This document shows positions 25,579 through 34,616 of a stretch of DNA of 64,000 bases, piece after piece. The notes beneath the pieces were generated by a model. The model ran no database searches. It was given only the letters and a program-made list of their open reading frames with translations, and had not been told where the DNA came from. The translations under genes and the position numbers were made by a program. The DNA is taken from assembly GCA_005402585.1 (NCBI GenBank), contig BIFP01000048.1:62001-126000 (forward strand). Reading direction: 5' to 3'. This DNA is from Micromonosporaceae bacterium KJ-029. GTDB lineage: Bacteria; Actinomycetota; Actinomycetes; Mycobacteriales; Micromonosporaceae. The first letter of the stretch is position 1; each line of letters opens with the position of its first letter.

Positions 25579-26400
25579 TTACGGCATGAGGACCCGCCCG
25601 ACGGCTGCCAGGCCCGAACTGCGCTTGGGATCGTCGGTGAAGTACTGCGGGTCGTCGGGGGCGGGGCGCCACAGCGGTAGCCACACCAGGCCCGGTTCGA
25701 CCAGGTCGAGGCCGGTGAAGAACCGCTCGAACTGCGACCGGCTCCGCAGGCCAAGCGGAGTCACTGTCTGCTGCTGGTAGGTGTCATGGGCGACGTTGAG
25801 ATCGTCCTGGTCATGCACCACGTCGTCGGTCGTGGCGTGTGAGGCGACCACGTAGCTTCCCGGGGCGAGCGCCGCGCGCAACTGTCCTACCGCGTCGTAC
25901 GCTTCATCGTCCTCGGGTACGAAGTGCAGGACCGCTGCCAACAGCAGGCCGACCGGCTGAGTGAAGTCGAGCAGCGCCGTGACCTGCGGATGCGAGAGAA
26001 TCGCCTGAGGTTCGCGCAGGTCGCCCCTGATGGCGGTGGCCAGCTCGTTGCCCTCGAGAATCTCCAGGCTCTCCGCCACCGCTACCGGGTCGATGTCCAC
26101 ATAGACCACCCGGGCGTCGGGTGCAACTTGCTGGACGACCTCGTGGACGTTGCCCTCGCTGGGGATGCCCGAGCCGATGTCGAGGAACTGGCGCACCCCT
26201 GACTCGGCCAGGTAGCGCACAGCACGCCGCAGGAACGCCCGGTTGGTCCTGGCGAGTTTCGGCCCCACCGGAAATACTCGCAGCATCGCCTCGGCAGCTT
26301 CGCGGTCTGCTGGGAAGTTGTGTGTGCCGCCGAGGTAGTAGTCGTAGATCCGGGCCGCGGTCGCGGGCTTCGCCTCGCCACCGTTACTCACACCGGCCAT
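25579..26400 (-). CDS. SAM-dependent methyltransferase (Methyltransf_19/DUF574 type)
   Basis: 273 aa from ATG 26400, with AGGGAAGGGG just upstream; the longer frame to 26670 is not conserved-looking. Typical opening of this actinobacterial family: ARIYDYYLGGTHNFPADREAAEAML. SAM motif: FLDIGSGIPSEGNVHEVVQ, then VVYVDIDPVAVAES. Late DFTQPVGLLLAAVLHFVPEDDEAY and SHATTD are also family-typical. These proteins are abundant in streptomycetes and relatives, and their substrates are mostly unknown. No operon partner; convergent with the rhamnosidase gene. Confidence 0.88.
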   Translation of the reverse strand: MAGVSNGGEAKPATAARIYDYYLGGTHNFPADREAAEAMLRVFPVGPKLARTNRAFLRRAVRYLAESGVRQFLDIGSGIPSEGNVHEVVQQVAPDARVVYVDIDPVAVAESLEILEGNELATAIRGDLREPQAILSHPQVTALLDFTQPVGLLLAAVLHFVPEDDEAYDAVGQLRAALAPGSYVVASHATTDDVVHDQDDLNVAHDTYQQQTVTPLGLRSRSQFERFFTGLDLVEPGLVWLPLWRPAPDDPQYFTDDPKRSSGLAAVGRVLMP

Positions 26401-26705
26401 GCCGCCCCTTCCCTGGTAGTAGCACGGGCTCCGCGGACCTGAGTGGACCGACCGGATCGTACCCACGAATCGTATCGATCGATCGCTTGCCTGCCGAGGC
26501 TCGGGCCTACCACATCGGCTACGGGCAGGCCGAGCTCGGCGGCGAGCGCCTCCAGCCGCGGCGTGGCTCCCAGCCCCGGGGGCGGCCCGGCTGCCTCGCG
26601 CCACGGTGCCATGGATGTCGATCTTCTTAGTACGGCGATCACGAGGCGGGTGCCTCGCCACCGAGCACACCCGCAGGGGTTGCGCTTGGTCGCGATAATC
26701 TCGGC
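26401..26705. other. Intergenic region, no supported gene
   Basis: 305 nt between divergent genes. A minus-strand frame reading PRLEALAAELGLPVADVVG is open but has no recognised family or ribosome site, so I do not call it. GATAAT at 26694-26699 ends 6 nt before ATG 26706 and may be a -10 for a leaderless transcript of the membrane protein. Confidence 0.35.
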
Positions 26706-27311
26706 ATGGAACTCACCGATGCCGCGCGCGAGCCCAGCACTTCGTTCCAGGTGACGTCCAATACAATGAGCGTGAAACGCTCCCCGGTCGTTGAAGTTGC
26801 GCTTGCCGAGTTCTCAGCACTACGAAGCGAGATCGACAACCTCGCCAACGCTCATCGCACGATGATTAACCTCAATATCACCGTCGTAGCCGCAATCGCC
26901 GGATTCATCCTGGCCGAAAAGGCGCGTCCTCATCTTCTCCTAGTCATTCCACTGGCATCGGGCGCTATCGGGCTCGTGTACCAGTGGTACGTGCTGCATG
27001 CCAAGCATATCGGCGACTACATTAACGAGAGACTTCGCCCACTGCTCATCGACCACACCCAGGACGAACGAGTTCTGGCTTGGGAGCATCGGCTCCGCAC
27101 GGAGGTGTATGCGAGACGGGGTAGCAGTCTTGCCGGCCAACTCGCCTACATTCTGCTGTTTCCCGCAGTACCCGCGGCCAGTCTTGCCATTGCCCTCCCC
27201 TATTTGGACTCAGGCTGGCACTGGGCTGCGTGGATCGCCGGAGCCGCCCTGTCTGTGGCCCAGGTGACAATCTGGTTCTGGCAGGCGCGCAAATGGGTCT
27301 GTTGGACCTGA
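26706..27311 (+). CDS. Hypothetical membrane protein with four transmembrane segments
   Basis: 201 aa. A soluble N-terminal region of about 55 residues ends in an amphipathic helix (FSALRSEIDNLANAHRTMINLN). Two helix pairs follow: TVVAAIAGFILAE and LLLVIPLASGAIGLVYQWYVL, then a charged loop, then LAYILLFPAVPAASLAIALPYL and WAAWIAGAALSVAQVTIWFW. G+C is lower than in neighbours. The layout resembles small two-hairpin membrane proteins seen in defence or phage contexts, but no family is recognised and nothing nearby supports such a role. ATG 26766 is an alternative start. Confidence 0.7.
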   Translation: MELTDAAREPSTSFQVTSNTMSVKRSPVVEVALAEFSALRSEIDNLANAHRTMINLNITVVAAIAGFILAEKARPHLLLVIPLASGAIGLVYQWYVLHAKHIGDYINERLRPLLIDHTQDERVLAWEHRLRTEVYARRGSSLAGQLAYILLFPAVPAASLAIALPYLDSGWHWAAWIAGAALSVAQVTIWFWQARKWVCWT

Positions 27312-27417
27312 TCCAACGTCACATGGCTTCGGCGGCTGGCCTGGGGATCGCACGAGAGGCAGGATCATTCGGCGATAGTTGCCGTTGGGCGAAGCGCCCC
27401 GATCGCGCGCAGTTCGG

Positions 27418-28464
27418 CTACGACGGCAGCTGGTCGTCGTCTACGAGCGGTCGGGTCGCGGTGACCGCCGGCTTCGCCTTCATCAGAGGCTGGCCCCTCA
27501 GGCGCGCGAGGTCAGGACTGGAAGGCGGGCGTACGGTCATGGTTCTCGGGTCGCGCCGCACCGCCGGGCGCGAACTGCGGTTCTCGTGCAGCGCGAGCAG
27601 GACCACCGAGGCCAGCACCAGCGTCAGGCCGGTCCACTGGCTCGCGTCGAGGTGCCCGTCGAGGATGGTGAGTCCGACCACGGCGGCCGTCAGCGGGAAG
27701 GCCAGTTCGGCCAGGGCGGCGCTCGACGCGGGTGTGCGCCGCAGTGCGTGGTAGTACAGCGCCAGGGCGAGCAGGCCCGGTACGGCCGCGAGCAGCACCA
27801 GCCGGGGTACCAGTTCCATCGGAACCGTGACCGGCGTGCGGGTCGCCGCGGCGAAGGTGGCGAGAGCGACCAGTCCGACGCTGAAGCGCAGTGTGGTGAC
27901 GTGCAGAAAGGACAGCTCGGCGCTGACCATCCGGCCGAGGACGGTACCGGCCGCCCAGAGCGCCGCGGCGCCGGTGGCCAGCGCGGCCGCGGCCAGGCCG
28001 CGGGGCTGCACCCCCAATGGGTCGGGGAAGGCCAACAGCCAGGCGCCGACGACCGCGGGCACCGCGAAGAGGGGGAAGCGTCGGCTCACCCGTTCCCCGA
28101 GCAGGACGGCGGCCAGGACGATCGCCAGCGCTGGTTGCAGCTTCTGCAACACCTGCGGGGTGATCGGGTCACCCAGCCGGAACGCGGCGGTGAACAGCGT
28201 CGTGGCCAGCGCCGAGGAGCCGCCCCCAATGACCAGCACCGCCAGCTTCGTCCGCGCGGAGCAGCGGGCAAGCGACCGTACGGCCGGGATCAGCCAGGGC
28301 GACACCAGGAGCATGAGCACGACGTGTTCGGCCAGGACCACGCTCAGCGCCGGAAGCTGCCGGGCGAGCGGTTCCCGCAGGAGGCCGGAGAAGCCCCAGA
28401 GGCTGGCGGCGACGGCGACCAGCCAGGTGCGGTCGCCGGAGGCGCGGCTGGCGAGGGGGATCAT
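27418..28464 (-). CDS. EamA/DMT-superfamily transporter
   Basis: 348 aa; ATG preceded by GGAAGGA. Ten hydrophobic helices in two EamA repeats: WLVAVAASLWGFSGLLREPLA at the start of the first, ALATGAAALWAAGTVLGRMV at the start of the second, and LFTAAFRLGDPITPQVLQKLQPALAIVLAAVLLGE as the family signature. A polar C-terminal tail of about 55 residues is unusual. EamA proteins usually export amino acids or metabolites. It is the last gene of the F420/dihydropyrimidinase operon (49 nt after the CofC-like gene), where it might export an intermediate such as an amino acid; that is inference. Confidence 0.88.
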   Translation of the reverse strand: MIPLASRASGDRTWLVAVAASLWGFSGLLREPLARQLPALSVVLAEHVVLMLLVSPWLIPAVRSLARCSARTKLAVLVIGGGSSALATTLFTAAFRLGDPITPQVLQKLQPALAIVLAAVLLGERVSRRFPLFAVPAVVGAWLLAFPDPLGVQPRGLAAAALATGAAALWAAGTVLGRMVSAELSFLHVTTLRFSVGLVALATFAAATRTPVTVPMELVPRLVLLAAVPGLLALALYYHALRRTPASSAALAELAFPLTAAVVGLTILDGHLDASQWTGLTLVLASVVLLALHENRSSRPAVRRDPRTMTVRPPSSPDLARLRGQPLMKAKPAVTATRPLVDDDQLPS

Positions 28465-28513
28465 CGTGTCCTTCCGGGCGGTGTGGGGGCCGGTGCGCCG
28501 GTGTCGCGTCCGA

Positions 28514-29182
28514 TCAGTATCGGGCGGCGGGCCGGATCGGCCGGTCGTGGGTCGGCGCCGGGGACCCGGCCCACGAGCGGGTCGCCCCGCCGAGCCGGTC
28601 GATCCCGAGCGTGAGCAGGTGGGAGACGGCGTCCACGTCCCGCCGCAGCCCGGGTGCGGTCACCGGGAGGTCGTGGTAGCCGTCGGCGAGGAAGCGGCGG
28701 CGAGAGTCGAGGCCGAGGAAGGGCCGGAACTCGCCGGGATCGGTGAGGGTCACCATGGTGGTCCCGGTGCCGTCGGCGTCCGAGACGATGGCCCGTGGAT
28801 GGGTTGCGGCCGCCGCCAGTGCCGCGTCGAAGTCCGAGGGCTGCGCTGCGGCGAGATCGGCCATGGCGACGGCCAGCCGCGCGCCGGGGAGCGCCTCCGC
28901 GGCTGCGGTGAGCGCGTCGAGGACCTCCCGGTTCAGGTCCGGCCCGCGGGTGGTGCCGGCGACCACGGCGCCGCAGGACAACGCCGTGGCGACCACCTCC
29001 GGGTCGGTCGCGGCGACGACGACGGTACGCACCCGACGGGCGCGGGTCAGTCCGCCGACGACGTCGCGCAGCATGGCCCGGGCCAGGGCGCTGCGTTCGG
29101 AGACGTCAAGGCCGACGCATCTGGTTTTGGCCGCCGCGAAGGGCTTGGCCGGTACGACCACCACCCACGAGCCGTCTGTCAT
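28514..29182 (-). CDS. CofC/FbiD-like phospholactate/PEP guanylyltransferase
   Basis: 222 aa. Nucleotidyltransferase Rossmann-like fold with VVVVPAKPFAAAKTRC at the N-terminus (family form VPxKPxxxAKxRL), VVVAATDPEVVATAL, GPDLNREVLDALTAA and LAVAMADLAAAQPSDFD, plus FRPFLGLDSRRRFLADG. CofC/FbiD activates 2-phospholactate or phosphoenolpyruvate with GTP in the first dedicated step of F420 synthesis. It overlaps the upstream hydrolase by 4 nt (ATGA), in an operon with two F420-linked enzymes. That supports either extra F420 supply or a related guanylyl/nucleotidyl transfer. Probably a second copy besides a housekeeping fbiD elsewhere. Confidence 0.82.
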   Translation of the reverse strand: MTDGSWVVVVPAKPFAAAKTRCVGLDVSERSALARAMLRDVVGGLTRARRVRTVVVAATDPEVVATALSCGAVVAGTTRGPDLNREVLDALTAAAEALPGARLAVAMADLAAAQPSDFDAALAAAATHPRAIVSDADGTGTTMVTLTDPGEFRPFLGLDSRRRFLADGYHDLPVTAPGLRRDVDAVSHLLTLGIDRLGGATRSWAGSPAPTHDRPIRPAARY

Positions 29183-30009
29183 GTGTCGGGTTCCATCCTG
29201 GTCAGCCGCCCGTACAGCTCGGGTCGGCGGTCGCGGAGGAAGGGGCGTCGGCGGCGGGAGAGGTCGACCAGGTTCAGGTCCACCTCGGCCACCGCCACGT
29301 CATCGCGGTCGTCGGCGGCCTGGGCGAGCACGTCGCCGTTGGGGCCGTAGATCGCGCTGAGCCCAAAGTAGTCCTTCACTCCCTCGGTGCCGACGCGGTT
29401 GGCGCAGATCACGAAGAGCCCGTTGAACACGGCGTGGGCGCGCAGCTCGAGCTGGAACACCTCACGCATCGGGGCGCTCGCCGAGGCGACGGGAACGCAG
29501 AGCACCGATCCGCCGCGCAGAGCGACGATGCGGCTCAGCTCGGGGAAGTGCCGCTCGTAGCAGATGATGGTGCCGACGCCGGTCTCGCCGGTCTGGACCA
29601 CCTCCGGCTCCGTGCCGCCGGGCTGGAAGTAGAACTTCTCCGGAAAGCCGTTGGAGAACGGCAGGTGCGACTTGCGGTACACCGACCTGAGTTCGCCGTC
29701 GACGTAGGTGCAGGCGGTGTTGTGGTACACCCCTGGCACCTGCCCTGCCTCGAAGATCGACGAGACGACGGTCATCCGGTGCCGCTTCGACCGTTCGGCC
29801 GCCATCCGGTTGGACGGGCCGTCGAGTCCCTCGGCGTACTGGAAGTAGTCGAGGTCGGGCTCCGGTTGGACGAACGGCACCGCGAACAGTTCCGGCAGCA
29901 GCAGGATCCGGGCGCCCTGGGCGGCCGCGTCGTCGATCAGGTCGGCGGCCCGGCCGATCGTGGCGGCCCGGTCGTCGGTGGCGCGAAGTTGCAGGGCGGC
30001 GAGTTTCAC
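29179..30009 (-). CDS. Carbon-nitrogen hydrolase, probable beta-ureidopropionase
   Basis: 276 aa from GTG 30009 (GTGA overlap with the upstream reductase gene). Nitrilase-superfamily catalytic triad is complete: Glu40 (LLLPELF), Lys113 (VYRKSHLP) and Cys150 (IICYERHFPE). The segments EKFYFQPGG and ICYERHFPE are closest to N-carbamoyl-beta-alanine/N-carbamoyl-amino-acid amidohydrolases. In the pyrimidine reductive pathway this enzyme removes the carbamoyl group after dihydropyrimidinase, giving beta-alanine, CO2 and ammonia. Position in one operon with a dihydropyrimidinase and an aminotransferase fits. Substrate not proven. Confidence 0.85.
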   Translation of the reverse strand: MKLAALQLRATDDRAATIGRAADLIDDAAAQGARILLLPELFAVPFVQPEPDLDYFQYAEGLDGPSNRMAAERSKRHRMTVVSSIFEAGQVPGVYHNTACTYVDGELRSVYRKSHLPFSNGFPEKFYFQPGGTEPEVVQTGETGVGTIICYERHFPELSRIVALRGGSVLCVPVASASAPMREVFQLELRAHAVFNGLFVICANRVGTEGVKDYFGLSAIYGPNGDVLAQAADDRDDVAVAEVDLNLVDLSRRRRPFLRDRRPELYGRLTRMEPDT

Positions 30010-30701
30010 GCGGGGACCTTTCCGATCGCCGGGGCCAGGCCGGTGAGTGCCAGGCCGGAACGGGTCTTGTACCGCTTGTTCACGCTGATCAGGACTGCGG
30101 TCAGGGGTTCCAGTTGGCGGGCGAGCCGTAGTCGGCCGGCGTCGAGGCCACGGCCGCCGGTCACGTCGGCGGCGAGGACCATCACCCGCTCCTTGGCGGC
30201 GACGTCGTCACCGCAGACCAGGACGTCCTCGTGGCTCAGGTCCGCCTCGGGATCGAGCAGGAGGGGGGCGGCCAGGTGGTGGAATGCTCCGACCACGGTG
30301 GCCGAGGGGACGAGTTCGGCGGCCTCCTCGGCGGCGCTGCCGGCCGAGACGGTACGGCCGTAGGGCCCGTACCGGTCGAAGCTGAGCGGGTTGACGCAGC
30401 TGATGACGAGTTTGCCGGCCAGTGCCTGCCTCAGGCTGGTCACCAGTTGGGCGTGTCCGTCGTACGGCACGGCGAGCAGCGCGATGCCGGCGCTCTGGAC
30501 TGCCGTCAGGTTCGTCGCACCGGTGATCGGGGCGCCGCCGGCCTGCCGGGACAGTTCGGCGGCGGCGGCCGTGGCCCGTTGGGCGTCACGTGAGCCGAGG
30601 ACGACCTCGTGTCCGGCGCGCGCGAGGCGGTAGCCCAGTCCTCGGCCCTGGGGGCCGGTGCCACCGACCACGGCGATGCGGGTGGAAATGCTGTCGGTCA
30701 T
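30006..30701 (-). CDS. npdG: NADPH:F420 oxidoreductase (NpdG-like)
   Basis: 231 aa from ATG 30701 (AAGGGG about 8 nt upstream); GTG 30710, which overlaps the previous stop, is an alternative. Rossmann NADP-binding opening IAVVGGTGPQGRGLGYRLARAG and VVLGSRD, then GIALLAVPYDGH, VISCVNPLSFDRYGP and TVVGAFHHLAA, matching the F420-dependent NADP reductase family. It passes hydride between NADPH and F420. It lies directly after the LLM oxidoreductase gene, so its likely job is to supply F420H2 for that enzyme. Confidence 0.88.
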   Translation of the reverse strand: MTDSISTRIAVVGGTGPQGRGLGYRLARAGHEVVLGSRDAQRATAAAAELSRQAGGAPITGATNLTAVQSAGIALLAVPYDGHAQLVTSLRQALAGKLVISCVNPLSFDRYGPYGRTVSAGSAAEEAAELVPSATVVGAFHHLAAPLLLDPEADLSHEDVLVCGDDVAAKERVMVLAADVTGGRGLDAGRLRLARQLEPLTAVLISVNKRYKTRSGLALTGLAPAIGKVPA

Positions 30702-30706
30702 CGGGG

Positions 30707-31714
30707 TCACCCCTTCGCGGCCTGGGCGAGCCGGGTGAGGGTCTGCTCCTTGTCCCCCAGGGTCGAGATGATCGGGCAGCGCACCCCGGCCTCGTGGTAG
30801 GACTGCAGCTTCTGGAAGGCGTCGTCGGTGGAGCCGCAGGCGGTGACGTTCTGCACCAGGCTGTTGGGGACCAGTTGCATCGCCCGCTTGATGTCCTCCG
30901 GCGTGGCGGGCCAGCCGGCGATCTCCTGCAACCGGTCGACGAGTTCGCGCTCGACCCCGCAGTGCTCGGCGATGTGCGGCTGCTGGCAGAGGTAGAGGGT
31001 GAGGAATGCCTTGCACGCGTCGATGGCTTCCTGCGGGTCGTCGTCGTTGACGCTGCACGACACGATCTGGGTCAGGTCGATGCCGTCGCGTCCGTCGGTC
31101 CGCTTGGCCACTCCCCGCTCGATCGCCGCACGGGCGCCGACCATGTACGACGGGGGCAGCAGGAAGTCCATGTGCACGCCGTCGCTGATCTCGCCGGCGA
31201 GTTCGAGCATCCGGGGGCCGACCGCGCCGATGTAGATCGGGATGTCCACCGGCTTGTTCTCGCGGTACATGCTGTCGAAGCGCACGTCCTGCATCTGCAC
31301 GAACTCGCCGTCGAAGGAGACGACCTCGTTGCGGAAGAAGGTCTGCAGGACGGTGATGTACTCGCGCATCGACTTGATCGGCTTGGACAGCGGCTGGCCG
31401 ACCTTTGTCGCCAGCGGCTCCCACCAGGCGCCGATGCCCAGGATCGCCCGGCCCGGCGCCACCTCGTCCAGGGTCTTGAAGGTCACCGCCATCAGGGCTG
31501 CGTTGCGGCTCTTGTTGTTGACGACACCGGTGCCGATCTTCACGTTCCGCGTCCTGCTCGCGATGATCGCCGCCGGGACGATGCCGTCGCGGGCGAGTCG
31601 TCCCTCGGCGACCCACACCGACTCGAACCCGTTCTGGTCGGCGAACTCGGCCTGCCAGTAGGTCTGCTCCAGGCTGAGTCGCTCGCCGACGTGGATACCC
31701 AGGGGAAGTTTCAT
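30707..31714 (-). CDS. F420-type luciferase-like (LLM) oxidoreductase
   Basis: 335 aa. TIM-barrel of the luciferase-like superfamily: FADQNGFESVWVAEG, IASRTRNVKIGTGVVNNKSRN, VTFKTLDEVAPGRAILGIGAWWEP, PIYIGAVGPRMLELAGEISDGVHMDFLLPP. The last segment and overall length resemble the Mer (methylene-H4MPT reductase)-like F420 branch rather than FMN monooxygenases. The adjacent NpdG-like gene and the CofC-like gene support F420 use. In this operon it is the only candidate for the ring-reducing (or ring-oxidising) step before dihydropyrimidinase. An alternative is a RutA-like oxygenolytic role with reduced flavin. Confidence 0.85.
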   Translation of the reverse strand: MKLPLGIHVGERLSLEQTYWQAEFADQNGFESVWVAEGRLARDGIVPAAIIASRTRNVKIGTGVVNNKSRNAALMAVTFKTLDEVAPGRAILGIGAWWEPLATKVGQPLSKPIKSMREYITVLQTFFRNEVVSFDGEFVQMQDVRFDSMYRENKPVDIPIYIGAVGPRMLELAGEISDGVHMDFLLPPSYMVGARAAIERGVAKRTDGRDGIDLTQIVSCSVNDDDPQEAIDACKAFLTLYLCQQPHIAEHCGVERELVDRLQEIAGWPATPEDIKRAMQLVPNSLVQNVTACGSTDDAFQKLQSYHEAGVRCPIISTLGDKEQTLTRLAQAAKG

Positions 31715-31764
31715 CTCGGTGTCAGCTCCGCTCGGTACGTAAATGGGGGTGGGGATTCGGTAGG

Positions 31765-33180
31765 TCAGGGGTGGCGCGGCGCGGCGCGGGTCAGGAAGGT
31801 TCCCCGGCCAGGGGTGTTGTGCCGCAGGCCGGCCGCGTCGACCAGGTGCTCACCCCGGGAGAAGACGTGCACCGGCTTGCCGGTCACCCGCATGCCCTCG
31901 TAGATGTTGTAGTCGGTGCGCATGTGCGAACCGGCCGCCGTGATCACGTGGTCGGCCGCCGGATCCCAGACCACCAGGTCGGCGTCCGCCCCGACGGCGA
32001 CGATTCCCTTGTGCGGGAAGAGGCCGAACAGCTTGGCCGGTCGGGTGGCGACCAGGTCCACGAAGCGGCACGGGTCGATCAGTCCGCCGGCCACCCCGGC
32101 CTGCCACAGGACCATCAGCCGGTCCTCGATGCCCGGGACGCCGTTGGGCACCTTGGGGAAGTAGCCGGGGCTGCGCATCTTCTGCGGTGGCAGGTCGTCG
32201 GGCTGGTGCAGGCAGAAGCCGGCGTGGTCGGTGGCGACGGTGGACAGGGCGCCGGTGGCGAGCATCCGCCACAGGGCGTCCTGGTTGCTGCGTTCCCGGA
32301 TCGGCGGGGAGCAGACGTATGCGGCGGCCCGTTCCCCGAGGTCCGCATAGTCCTCGTAGGCCACGACCAGGTACTGCGGGCAGGTCTCGCCCCACACCCG
32401 GGACCCGGCCGAGCGGGCCCGGCTGATCTCGTCGGCCGCCGCCGCACTGGAGACGTGCACCACGTACAGCGGTGTGCCGATGGTGTCGGCAAGCACGACT
32501 GCGCGGTGCACCGCCTCGGCCTCGGAGTCGTGCCCGTGTGCCCGCAGGTGGAAGTTTTCGGCGGTCCGGCCGCTGTCCACCAGGCGCCGGACCTCCCGGG
32601 CGACCATGTGCCCGTTCTCGGCGTGCACCATCGGCAGGACGCCGAGTTCGCGCGCCAGTTCAAAGCCGTCGAGCAGTTCGTTGTCCTCGACCATCTGGCC
32701 GGGGTAGGCCATGAAGAACTTCCAGCTGGTGGCGCCCTCGACGACCAGCTGGCGCAGGTCGTCGAGGACGTCCGGCTGGGCGGCGCGGGGCGGCACGATG
32801 GCGTGCAGGCCCACGTCGATCACGGCCTTGCTCGCCGCCGCGTCCCGCCGCCGCAAATATGTGTCGTACAGCGACCGGTCCGGTTCCTTCTTGACGAAGT
32901 CGAGGACGGTGGTGGTGCCGCCGTACGCCGCCGCGATGGTTCCGGTGTAGAAGTCGTCGGCGGTGTGCGTGCTGAAGCCGTCGACCGGATACTCCAGGTG
33001 GGTGTGTGCGTCGATGCCACCGGGCATGACCAGATTCCCGGTCGCGTCGACGACGTGGTCGGCGGTCCAGTCCGGCCCGGCGCCGAGGGCGACGATCCGG
33101 CCGTCGCGCACCAGCACGTCGGCGCGGACCGCCGCGTCGGCGTTGACGACCGTGCCGTTGGTGATCAGCGTCGTCGGCAT
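31765..33180 (-). CDS. Dihydropyrimidinase/D-hydantoinase
   Basis: 471 aa; strong ribosome site AAGGAGAGG just upstream. All cyclic amidohydrolase landmarks are present: His59 and His61 (GIDAHTHLE), Lys154 for carboxylation (TSWKFFMAYPG), His186 (MVHAENG), His242 (YVVHVSSAAAADE) and Asp318 (STVATDHAGF). The enzyme opens 5,6-dihydropyrimidines (or hydantoins) to N-carbamoyl-amino acids. Placement with a beta-ureidopropionase-like hydrolase and a class III aminotransferase favours dihydropyrimidines. It is 50 nt from the LLM gene in the same operon. Confidence 0.93.
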   Translation of the reverse strand: MPTTLITNGTVVNADAAVRADVLVRDGRIVALGAGPDWTADHVVDATGNLVMPGGIDAHTHLEYPVDGFSTHTADDFYTGTIAAAYGGTTTVLDFVKKEPDRSLYDTYLRRRDAAASKAVIDVGLHAIVPPRAAQPDVLDDLRQLVVEGATSWKFFMAYPGQMVEDNELLDGFELARELGVLPMVHAENGHMVAREVRRLVDSGRTAENFHLRAHGHDSEAEAVHRAVVLADTIGTPLYVVHVSSAAAADEISRARSAGSRVWGETCPQYLVVAYEDYADLGERAAAYVCSPPIRERSNQDALWRMLATGALSTVATDHAGFCLHQPDDLPPQKMRSPGYFPKVPNGVPGIEDRLMVLWQAGVAGGLIDPCRFVDLVATRPAKLFGLFPHKGIVAVGADADLVVWDPAADHVITAAGSHMRTDYNIYEGMRVTGKPVHVFSRGEHLVDAAGLRHNTPGRGTFLTRAAPRHP

Positions 33181-33227
33181 CCGTACCTCTCCTTCCTCTG
33201 TGGGGTTTGCACCCGTCGCGCTGTTGG

Positions 33228-34589
33228 TCAGCCCTGGTAGTGCTCGTCGGCGAGGGACAGGACCTCGTCGAGGACGCCGAGCGCGAGATCGATCTCCTCG
33301 GCGGTGATGACCAGTGGCGGGGTCAGCCGCAGGACGTTGAAGTTGGCGGTCAGGTAGACGCCGTGCTGCATCGCGGCCTTGAGCAGTCGGCTGACCGGGG
33401 CCGCCGCCGGGCCCTTGGCGTTGAACGCGACGAGCGGCTCCCGGGTGTCGCGGTTACGCACCAGTTCGACGCCGTAGAACAGCCCCCGGCCCCGGATGTC
33501 GCCGATGCTCGGGTGGCTCTCGGCCAGCGTGGCCAGGCCGGCACCGAGCCGCTCCCCCATCGCCCGCGCGTTGTCCACCACGCCCTCGTCCTGCATGATC
33601 CGCAGGGAGGCCACGCCGGAGGCGCAGGCGAGCGGGTGCCCGGCGTAGGTCAGTCCGCCCCAGAACATGTGGTCCCGCAGCCAGTCGGAGATCCGGGCGG
33701 AGACCGTCATGGCCCCGAGGGGGACGTAGCCGGAGTTCAGCCCCTTGGCGGTGGTGAGGATGTCCGGCACGACGTCCCAGTGGTCGCAGGCGAACCATTC
33801 ACCGGTACGGCCGAAGCCCGCCATCACCTCGTCGAAGATGAGCAGGATGCCGTACCGGTCGCAGACCTCCCGCAGCGACCGCAGGTACCCGTCCGGCGGG
33901 TAGAGCAGGCCGTTGGTGCCGGTGACCGGCTCCACGATCACCGCGGCGACGGTCTCCGGGTTCTCGTACTGCAGGATCTCCTCGAGGTGCGGGCCGCCGG
34001 AGCAGACCGGGCAAGGGTCCGGGTGCCCGGCCGGGCACCGGTAGGTGTACGGGTCGAGCATCCGCACCACGCCGGTCATCCCCGGCTCGGCCGCCCACCG
34101 GCGCGGGTCGCCGGTCAGCGACATAGCGCCCGCCGTGGCGCCGTGGTACGAGCGGTAGCGGGCGATGATCTTCTGCCGGCCGGTCACGTGCCGGGCCAGC
34201 CGGACGGCATTCTCGTTGGCCGCCGCCCCGCCGGTGGTGAAGAAGGTCATCTTCAGGTCCCCGGGGGTGAGCCCGGCCATCAGCTCGGCCAGTTCGGCCC
34301 GGGAACGCTCGGCGAAGCCGGGTCCGATGTAGCAGAGCTGCTCGGCCTGGGCGCGGATCGCCTCGACGAGTCGGGGGTGCTGGTGACCCAGGTTCAGGTT
34401 GACCAGTTGCGACTGGAAGTCGAGGTACCGTCGGCCGTCGTAGTCCCAGAACCATGATCCGGATCCCCCGGCCACGGGGATGGGGTCGAGCGCGCCCTGC
34501 ACCGACCAGGAGTGGATGACGTACTCCTTGTCGATCTCCTTGAGCCGCTGGCTGGTCCAGGTGGTGGTGTCGGTGTCGGCGATGGTCAT
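33228..34589 (-). CDS. Class III aminotransferase (beta-alanine/omega-amino acid type)
   Basis: 453 aa. PLP fold type I, class III: WDYDGRRYLDFQSQLVNLNLGHQHP, FFTTGGAAANENAVRLAR, ARYRSYHGATAGAMSLTGDPRRW, VIVEPVTGTNG, LLIFDEVMAGFGRTGEWFACD, and the PLP lysine in TTAKGLNSGYVPLGA. It contains two Cys pairs (RCPAGHPDPCPVCSGG), which this clade shows in the loop after the phosphate-binding region. In a pyrimidine route it would turn beta-alanine (or 3-aminoisobutyrate) into the semialdehyde. The aldehyde dehydrogenase in the neighbouring operon could then act. Confidence 0.88.
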   Translation of the reverse strand: MTIADTDTTTWTSQRLKEIDKEYVIHSWSVQGALDPIPVAGGSGSWFWDYDGRRYLDFQSQLVNLNLGHQHPRLVEAIRAQAEQLCYIGPGFAERSRAELAELMAGLTPGDLKMTFFTTGGAAANENAVRLARHVTGRQKIIARYRSYHGATAGAMSLTGDPRRWAAEPGMTGVVRMLDPYTYRCPAGHPDPCPVCSGGPHLEEILQYENPETVAAVIVEPVTGTNGLLYPPDGYLRSLREVCDRYGILLIFDEVMAGFGRTGEWFACDHWDVVPDILTTAKGLNSGYVPLGAMTVSARISDWLRDHMFWGGLTYAGHPLACASGVASLRIMQDEGVVDNARAMGERLGAGLATLAESHPSIGDIRGRGLFYGVELVRNRDTREPLVAFNAKGPAAAPVSRLLKAAMQHGVYLTANFNVLRLTPPLVITAEEIDLALGVLDEVLSLADEHYQG

Positions 34590-34616
34590 CGGCTGGCTCC
34601 GTCCCGTCCGGCTGGG

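Noticed and set aside
26388..26642. 84-codon minus-strand frame upstream of the methyltransferase
   Set aside because: Overlaps the methyltransferase start, has no ribosome site and no family match.
30590..31903. 437-codon plus-strand open frame
   Set aside because: Opposite the LLM and dihydropyrimidinase genes, which have full motifs and ribosome sites.
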